Below are positions 57,396-64,000 of a stretch of DNA of 64,000 nucleotides, piece by piece (within the stretch, counting starts at the first letter, position 1; every line of letters starts with the position of its first letter). The DNA is from Smallanthus sonchifolius (Eukaryota > Streptophyta > Magnoliopsida > Asterales > Asteraceae), in contig CM042028.1 in assembly GCA_023525975.1 (NCBI GenBank), positions 76,941,501 to 77,005,500 on the forward strand, written 5' to 3'. The notes under the pieces are model-generated. The model did no database searches. It was not told where the DNA came from and was given only the letters and a program-made list of their open reading frames with translations. The translations under genes and the position numbers were made by a program.

Positions 57396-57656
57396 GATAT
57401 GGACACAAGGCTAGTAAAAGATAGTGTCACGTTAGAACAAGAGAATATGTTAAACGTGTGTGTATATTATATTCATGTATTCAAATGGATTGCAAGGGTT
57501 CAATCCATAGAGAAATCTTGATATTTGAATATTTGGAATGTGTAATATACTAAAATGAAAATTCAATATTCAAGATATTTCCATTTGTGCATGAGTTTGT
57601 TTTAGTTATGATATGTTTTATGTTGATCAAGGATTACACTAAAATATGGGAGGAAT

Positions 57657-58224
57657 GCTGGTGATTTTAGCGTAGTCTAGTTATTTTGTGTAATTGGATT
57701 TACTTAGTGACCAAATGAGAAGTTATAATGAACCATCAAACAAGTTGGTAAGTGTGGAGTACATATTTTTTGAGAATCTTATGATTTATGGTGCTAAAAA
57801 CACCTTGTTGTTTCAAGAGGACGAAGCCCATTGAACAACGGGAGTCCAAGGGCAGCACGACCCTTAGTGGGGTCCAAGGGGCAAAGCCCCTGTCCAGGAA
57901 GTGGATATTTGAGTCGGAAGCGAAAAATTGCTAAAAGTTGCTTAAAATTGATCTTCGGAAATGATTGAAGATCTGTAGCAAATTTGGTTATCCGGACCAA
58001 AATGAAGTAGTAGTTAAGGAAAATTCCAAACGGTTCATGATTGTGACGGTTTTCAGCCAACAGTCATATTATTTCATTGCACCGATTCACCCTATAAGTA
58101 GAAGTCAATTTGGTTAGTTTCTCACACACAAAAATCCTAGATTTCACATTTTCGTTCTTGAATCTCTGATTCATATCCAATTGAATATTCGTGTATACCA
58201 ACGAAATAATTAATTCTGAAAGCA
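57657..58224 (+). mobile_element. Copia-2 3' LTR (tentative limits)
   Basis: A purine tract ATATGGGAGGAA ends at 57656, followed by TGCTGGTGATTTTAG, similar to the Copia-1 LTR start (TGTTGGATATTTTAG). A possible end is TTCTGAAAGCA at 58224, giving TGCT/AGCA tips and about 568 bp. The GC-rich 'GGGGTCCAAGGGGCAAAGCCCC' type segment near 57870 is shared with the Copia-1 LTR. Confidence 0.5.
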
Positions 58225-58951
58225 ATTACGCGATTATTAGAGAATCCAAGTAAACATGAATTCCTATTCCTACATTGATGGATGCGAAAGCGACATAGGA
58301 GCTAGTTAATGGATTTGATGTCGCCAGAGTTCCTTGGGTGTCGTTGGAGACCCTTGGGTGGGTTGTCGGAAAAACTAGAAAGACACAATTATGAGGTGGG
58401 TGTGGTTGCAGGAGGGTGACGTGGATGTTCGGTACCACTAGGGACACCCCCACCCTATGCGGTACCGCTAGTCCATTGGGGTGAACGAGATGCTTGTAGT
58501 GATCGTACCGGGTGAACCATGATTGATGTATAACACAAAAAGTTAAAGGATAAGAAAGATCATTATTATTTCAATGGTTTAGGAATAAAATAAGAAATAT
58601 GATGTGCTAATATGAAAGATAGAGATTGCTAAGGAAGAAAGGGATGAGATAAACACCCACCCTTTAGAGAAACAACAAGGTGGCTAGGTTTTAATATTTT
58701 AACTAATTGAAATCAGTAAAATAGTAATTTAACATACATTTAACAATTTATAAACCACAAATATTTTGCCAAATAAAAAGAACGAATAACCCAAATATAT
58801 GTAATTAACTCTTTTTAATTAAAGATAAAAATATATTAAATGGATTTCTTCTACAGCATAGAAGATAAAGTGAAAAATCTCATCCATACGATTTATGATC
58901 CAAATAAAATGGGAGATGGTACTCCAATATGGACTTATTGCTCTATAATTG
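58225..58951. other. UGT upstream region
   Basis: No gene is recognised. GGTACCACTAGGGACACCCCC near 58431 and CGGTACCGCTAGTCC near 58461 form a partial inverted pair and could be a transposon scrap. The last 250 bp are strongly AT-rich, as expected for a promoter. Confidence 0.4.
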
Positions 58952-58959
58952 TATAAATT
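58952..58959 (+). promoter_or_regulatory. Possible UGT TATA box
   Basis: TATAAATT about 50 bp before ATG 59004. If used, transcription would start near 58985 and exclude the upstream ATG at 58929. This supports the shorter start. It is based on sequence only. Confidence 0.3.
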
Positions 58960-59003
58960 CAAACCAAATGCAGGCGTATCCCCCTTGTCATTTACATCGA
59001 TCA

Positions 59004-60422
59004 ATGGCTACCACCGACTCCTTGGACGACCGTAAGCAGCTTCATGTGGCGATGTTCCCATGGCTTGCTTTCGGTCACATCATCCCTTTCCTCGAGCTTT
59101 CCAAATTCATAGCTCAAAAGGGTCACAAAGTCTCTTTTCTTTCCACAACTAGAAACATACAACGTCTCCCCACCCTCCCTTCCCATCTCTCGCCGCTCAT
59201 AAATCTTGTTAAACTCACACTTCCATTTGTCCAAGAGCTGCCCCATAATGCAGAGGCCACCATGGACGTCCACACTGATGATGTTCATCACCTCAAGAGA
59301 GCCTTCGATGATCTTCGGCAGGAGGTCACTCGGATTCTGGAGGAAGAGTCTCCAGATTGGATTGTTTACGATTTTGCTCCCTACTGGTTACCGTCCGTCG
59401 CGGCTGGCCTTGGAATCTCGCGAGCCTTCTTCTCTATTTTCAACGCATGGTTCATTTCTTTTATGGGATCGTCTCCCGACGACTTGATAAATAGTTCCGA
59501 TGATCGAACAACGGCTGAGGATTTCTTGACTCCGCCGAAGTGGGTTCCCTTTCCGAGCAAACTATACTACCTGAAGCATGAGGCCAATTTGATATTTGCT
59601 GGCAACTTTTCTCTTAATGCTTCTGGGGTTTCAGATGTATATCGTTTGGGAATGGTTTTGAAGGGATCTGATTGTATGTTAATAAGACATTGCTATGAAT
59701 TCGAACCCCAATGGCTAACTCTTTTAGAGAAGCTACACCACCTACCGGTAGTTCCCGTGGGATTAATGCCACCAGAAACACCCACCAACATCGGAGATGG
59801 GAAAGATGACACATGGGTGACAGTCAAGAAGTGGCTCGATGGTCAACAACAAGGTCATGTGGTGTACGTGGCATTAGGAAGTGAGGTTATGGTAAGCAAA
59901 AGCGAGCTGGCTGAGTTAGCTCTGGGTCTCGAGCTCTCGGGGTCGCCATTCTTTTGGGCACTCAGAAAACCGGTAGGACCCTTGGTGGAGTTGCCAGACG
60001 GGTTCTTGGAACGAACTAGTGACCGTGGGCTGGTGTGGACGAGTTGGGTACCTCAGTTACAAATACTGAGCCATGAGTCCATAGGTGGTTTCTTGAGTCA
60101 TTGTGGTTGGAGTTCGATAGTGGAAGGGCTAATGTTGGGTCGGCCTCTAATAATGCTACCGTTTTTGGGGGACCAAGGTCTGAATGCTCGAGTACTTGTG
60201 GACAAACAGGTGGGAATCGAGGTACCAAGAAACGTGGAAGATGGTTCCTTCACCAAGGAGTCGGTGGCAAGATCAGTGAGGTCGGTTGTTTTGGATGATG
60301 AAGGGAAGATCTTCAAGGCTAAGGCGAAGGAGTTGAGTGAAATATTCAGCGACACTAAGTTGGATAAAAAGTATATAGACCGTTTCATAGACTACATGGA
60401 AAAGGAGGGTGTGGCTGCATGA
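59004..60422 (+). CDS. UGT91-family UDP-glycosyltransferase (UGT91D-like)
   Basis: A single-exon gene of 472 codons, the normal length for plant family-1 glycosyltransferases. The first Met (MATTDSLDDRKQLHVAMFPW) was preferred over an in-frame ATG 25 codons upstream because it aligns with family starts. Catalytic His25 lies in LAFGH and the likely partner Asp123 in IVYD. The C-terminal PSPG sugar-donor box spans Trp348-Gln391 (WVPQLQILSHES...HCGWSS...DQ); Ser replaces the usual Asn of HCGWN, as in several UGT91 proteins. The family adds a sugar from a UDP-sugar to a hydroxyl, often to a sugar already on a flavonoid or terpenoid. From memory, the sequence is closest to the Stevia UGT91D2 type, which makes 1,2-linked glucose branches on steviol glycosides. 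The real acceptor here is unknown. It is probably cytosolic (no signal peptide). A truncated paralogue lies at 8671-11649. Confidence 0.95.
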   Translation: MATTDSLDDRKQLHVAMFPWLAFGHIIPFLELSKFIAQKGHKVSFLSTTRNIQRLPTLPSHLSPLINLVKLTLPFVQELPHNAEATMDVHTDDVHHLKRAFDDLRQEVTRILEEESPDWIVYDFAPYWLPSVAAGLGISRAFFSIFNAWFISFMGSSPDDLINSSDDRTTAEDFLTPPKWVPFPSKLYYLKHEANLIFAGNFSLNASGVSDVYRLGMVLKGSDCMLIRHCYEFEPQWLTLLEKLHHLPVVPVGLMPPETPTNIGDGKDDTWVTVKKWLDGQQQGHVVYVALGSEVMVSKSELAELALGLELSGSPFFWALRKPVGPLVELPDGFLERTSDRGLVWTSWVPQLQILSHESIGGFLSHCGWSSIVEGLMLGRPLIMLPFLGDQGLNARVLVDKQVGIEVPRNVEDGSFTKESVARSVRSVVLDDEGKIFKAKAKELSEIFSDTKLDKKYIDRFIDYMEKEGVAA

Positions 60423-60689
60423 TCAAATGTTGTTTAGAATAATTGAAGTATTTTATTTTGCATGAATGGAATAACAAGTATGTTATGTTGAATCAGGGTT
60501 TTGTAGATTCATGTTATTGTGATTTGTCATTAAGATCTTAATCGATCTTTATGTTATTTTTTATCGTTTGATAATTAGAAAACAATTCCTCTATATTATT
60601 GACCCGAATAATTAACCGAATTTTAGAACACCGTCAGCCGTTTGATTATTTCTGGATTGATCTCAGCCGTGTTAATTAAACGGTTATTC
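60423..60689 (+). other. UGT 3' flank
   Basis: The first ~170 bp align with the 3' flank of the UGT pseudogene (11650-11830), so the duplication that made the pair included the 3' untranslated region. AATAAC/AATAAT words near 60437-60470 could serve polyadenylation. Nothing else is seen before 60690. Confidence 0.5.
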
Positions 60690-63600
60690 AGAGGTTGCAC
60701 ACACAACGGATCAGAGCCCTACAAACTCTTCAAAATTGGCAGTTATTTGTCAAAAGGAGCGATCTGTGTTTTCCTCACGCGGATCACACACGTTCTATAA
60801 CTTCCGCAGTCCCCTTCCCTCCCTCAATTCCGCATCTTCTACAATCCTACAAGTTGGTGAACGATCGGACGCTACCTCCAGGTCGCAAGCCTCCGCCACC
60901 ACTATCATCTTCTTCACGGTCAACCTTCTGCCGCAAGCCTCCGCTTCTTCACGATTTGGCTCGATTAACCTGCTTCACCATCTTCTTCTTTAAGGTAAAA
61001 CCCTAAATCAAATTTCAAATTTCAAATTCAATCAGCTTCATCTCCCCCCTTTTTGAAGGTTTTGTTTTCACTTTCATCATATAACGATGCATGTGATTGT
61101 CATTTGATTCATGCTTCTAATTGTTCAATTGTTAATTAGTTCTGATATCCAATCAGTCCAATTACACGTTAATGGTGTTTGGTTTCGATTATCAGGAGAA
61201 AAGGGAACATGGACCATGGAAGGGGAACAGACAGTGAATTGGGTTTTGTTCATTTTTAAACATTTATGAACAGGGTTTGTCCAATTTGATGAAATCTGAT
61301 ATGTTTTTGCTATTGATTTTTCATTTTTAGTTGAATCAAGAACTGGGATTTGGATTCTTGATTAATAAAGAATTGGGTGTGTTTTGTTCTTTGGATTCTT
61401 GATTAATAATGAATTGAGTGTTTTTGTTCTAGGGTTTGGTTGCAGTATTCATCGTTAGTTTTAGTCTTTAGCATGTTTATTTCAAAATTAGCTTATTTGT
61501 AATTACGATGATGCAAATTTTAAACACAATTGGTCAACAAAGTATGATTTCACTTATATGTTTGTGTTGAGATGCGTAGAAGCCAGAAATTATATCTTCA
61601 AAAGGACAGTAAAGGTTGAAGCATGGATACATAAATTTAGATGATATACTGTATTAGATTTTTGTATGCATTTGAAATCTTATCCAGCCTATATTTGATA
61701 TCCTAATTATCCTTTTTGTGAACGTTAATCTTCAGAAACTGTGAGGAAAAGATGGCTGAAGAAGAAACAAAGAAAAGTGTTAATTTTTTGTAGTTGGGAA
61801 TAATAGAATTATTTTCTCCGATTCATCGGTTCCCAGTTCTGCTGAAGGTAAAAGCCCTTTGACATCCAATTTTCATTGGGGTGTTGTGTTTATATGTTAT
61901 TGGGTTTGGTTTATTGTTAAAACATACTCTGGTACATTTTCAGTATCTTTAATCTATAAACTTGGTTTAGATAACTAACACAATTTCTGAAATATTATGT
62001 ACAGGAAATATGAACGAAGCATCATCCTCCACCACCTTCCCTCATGAACTTGTAGAAATATTAGAAGGCGATAAAGTGTAAGTATATAAACATGTATATA
62101 CGTGGCTTCTTGATGTACAACAATCTTATGCATGAGCCATTGTTGTTTGGTTGCTTATAGAATATATTTGTATATATGAACAAGAATTTTTATCGCAATG
62201 ACTTCAGAATCGAACCATAAATGTACAACTACTACTAACATTCTGATCATAGAGACATTGGTGTTCCTCTCCAACGCCCCTTGATGATTGAATACCGGTC
62301 TGCATGTGTAAAAAGTAATCAAAGTCCTATTTTACAGCAACCTTTTTCTCCCAGAATGAAAGCTTCAGATTGGTGATGTCAACACAAGTATGTTTTATTT
62401 TGGTTTTGTAGCAATGATGTTAACTACTTATTGTGTCTACTAATTGTTTCATGTGTGGCATCATTCTATAAATGATTTAAGTGACAATTAACGGGTGGAG
62501 GAAAATTTTAAGAAAACTATAAAAATAATATAGTATTAGCTTACATTTTTGCATCCACTTTTCTGTGAACTTTATGAATTCATATCAACTCTTAACCAAA
62601 AGACACCGTTGTTGAATTATTATAAAAAAGAGATACATTTAATTGATACTATTAGATGAATGGTATTGATTGCAGCTCTTAGTGTATACATTTCTCTATT
62701 TGAACAAGAAGCCAGATATGGGGATGCTTCAATACAGGTACCAACAGCTCCTTTATTATTACAACTTATAGAAACTATTTAACTTCGTCAACTATTGAGT
62801 TTTTAGTTTATTATTGTCGGTCGCAAGCCCGGATAAAGGAGAGCTTATAACGATGAAACTTTAAAAGGGCCCCAAATTTTCATTTCGCTTTGGGCCCTCA
62901 AAAAGGTTGTATTTATTCTCAATATTATAATTAACCACAACTGCAGTTGAATATCCAGTTTTCATGATTCTGAGGTCAGTTTGTTTACACCCTTAAATGC
63001 TTGTACAAGTTTGTTTTGTGATTTTTGGTGTATAATAGTCTTAGTTAACCTGGTAAAACCATCCACGACACACTGATTCTCTTTTGGATGCTAATTTCAA
63101 GTTTACCTTGTAGGTTGTTATACTTGCCTTCACAGTCACACATAAATTATTGCAGAAACATATTATGCTAAGCCCAATTATTTGAACCAGTCGAATAAAA
63201 CCCATAAATTGTGATCAAATTGAAGAAACTAATTGTATTTGTATTTTCATACTAATTCATGAATCTGGTTGGGTATATAAATTTTATAGGACTAGGTTTT
63301 TTTAAATTACATTACATGAATGGTTCTTATGGTTTATATGGATTTGGTCTTTTAGCCTTAGGTATATGAAATAACAAAGTTCGTCACTAATTTTGAAGTT
63401 TGTAATACAAATATTCCCTAAAATGGATGTTTGTTAACAAGTCTGTAATCTGTTAAAATTTTAAATGACTGTTTTACTTTTTTGATAATCACATTAATTG
63501 TCCCTAAAGCTACTATGATAGTTATATATAGTTTATCATTATTATTATCATCAACCCATCATCATCATATTCTACTGATACCTAAGGCTAAAAGACCAAA

Positions 63601-64000
63601 TCTATCAATTGTAAAGTGACATGTGGAAATTAAAAAAAAATACTATAAATTTATGTAATTTATTGAAAGGGTAAAAATATATTTTAAAATTTTAACAGCC
63701 TCTTTAAATGGACATCTATTTCTTGGAATTTTGGTTTTATGACTTTCGAAATTAGTGATGATATTTGTAATTCTGAATGCTTAACAACCAAATCCATAAC
63801 TACTTATAGTGGCCATTTGTGATTTACTCTTTCTTTAATGATGCTTTTCTTGTCGACTTACATAACATAAATAATAATGAATGTTTTTCAGGAAACCTAA
63901 CAATCCTTGGGTTTAGGTGGTTCATGTGTTGTTCAACAATGGACAATTGCCTCAGTTGACTACCATATGTCTCACCAGCCAACATTTGATCAGCAGATTG
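60690..64000 (+). other. Candidate 5' part of a multi-exon gene, unidentified
   Basis: A C/T-rich stretch (60750-60994) looks like a plant 5' untranslated exon and ends in AAG|GTAAAA. Further intervals are bounded by AG and GT: 61736-61847 (contains ATGGCTGAAGAAG but hits a stop after about 13 codons), 62005-62077 (ATG 62010, MNEASSSTTFPHELVEILEG, donor GTAAGT), about 62252-62311 and 62676-62737 (ISLFEQEARYGDASIQ), with a last acceptor TTTTTCAG at 63891. The 62005 exon joins the next one in frame. No family was recognised, some joins introduce stops, and the gene runs off the window. It could be a pseudogene. Confidence 0.3.
63330..63802. repeat. Inverted-repeat element in an intron-like region
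   Basis: TATGGATTTGGTCTTTTAGCC with AGTTCGTCACTAATTTTGAAG on the left (63333-63395) is mirrored by TTTCGAAATTAGTGATGATA and AACCAAATCCATA on the right (63745-63800). Additional inverted copies lie inside (ATACCTAAGGCTAAAAGACC near 63578; TTAAAATTTTAACAG near 63690). It resembles a miniature inverted-repeat element with a rearranged interior. Ends are approximate. Confidence 0.45.

Noticed and set aside
58929..59003. Upstream in-frame ATG extending the UGT by 25 residues
   Set aside because: The extension lacks family similarity, and the alignment with known UGT91 starts begins at 59004. A TATA-like site at 58952 lies after the upstream ATG.

Overview
The window is nuclear DNA of a flowering plant, very probably an Asteraceae (daisy family) species. 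The evidence is an intact UGT91-family glycosyltransferase that closely resembles, from memory, the Stevia UGT91D2 lineage, set in AT-rich DNA packed with plant LTR retrotransposons (Copia, SIRE-type Copia, Athila, chromodomain Gypsy). No rRNA, tRNA, CRISPR or bacterial operon is present. Only one clearly intact host gene is seen: the UGT at 59004-60422 (+). A second, broken UGT copy lies at 8671-11649, and a third scrap of the same gene's 3' flank sits at 6647-6692. The right edge (60690-64000) looks like the 5' part of a multi-exon gene that I cannot name.

Layout, left to right. (a) 1-2165: tandem repeats, low-complexity LTR-like DNA and one end of a CACTA DNA transposon. (b) 2166-6915: a decayed Copia element on the minus strand, with a patchwork repair scar in its 5' LTR. 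(c) 6916-8670: a polyubiquitin pseudogene fragment and two inverted repeats. (d) 8671-11830: the UGT pseudogene, split by a 1971-bp solo LTR with a perfect 5-bp target duplication (TGAGG). (e) 12263-47870: one minus-strand chromodomain Gypsy element ('chromovirus-1'), whose pol half (14700-17652) and protease/gag half (45174-46844) are separated by a nested Athila element (17658-45168, target duplication ATAGA). (f) Inside the left part of that Athila sits a nearly full SIRE-type Copia (19010-30456), followed by a second copy of the chromovirus pol/Athila-LTR junction (30472-33407). That copy shares three nonsense codons with the first, so it is a DNA-level duplication. (g) 47871-55866: a second chromovirus inserted in the LTR of the first. 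(h) 55867-58224: a decayed Copia related to the one in (b). (i) The intact UGT and the right-edge gene.

The window therefore reads as a tandem UGT pair pushed apart by about 47 kb of nested retroelements. The functional unit is the single-exon UGT; the rest is mobile DNA in different stages of decay. The SIRE pol is one uninterrupted frame, so it is the best-preserved element. The Athila, both chromoviruses and both Copia elements are riddled with stops and frameshifts.

The most unusual signals are two families of short dyad-symmetric motifs, each arrayed in the non-coding parts of unrelated retroelements: a TGCG(T/C)ACTT inverted pair in the SIRE element and in the solo LTR, and a GCACG(GT/AC)CGTGC palindrome in the Athila and in the second chromovirus. 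Several templated-insertion repair scars copy identifiable nearby sequence. Boundaries and family names were set by eye; no alignment or database search was run.
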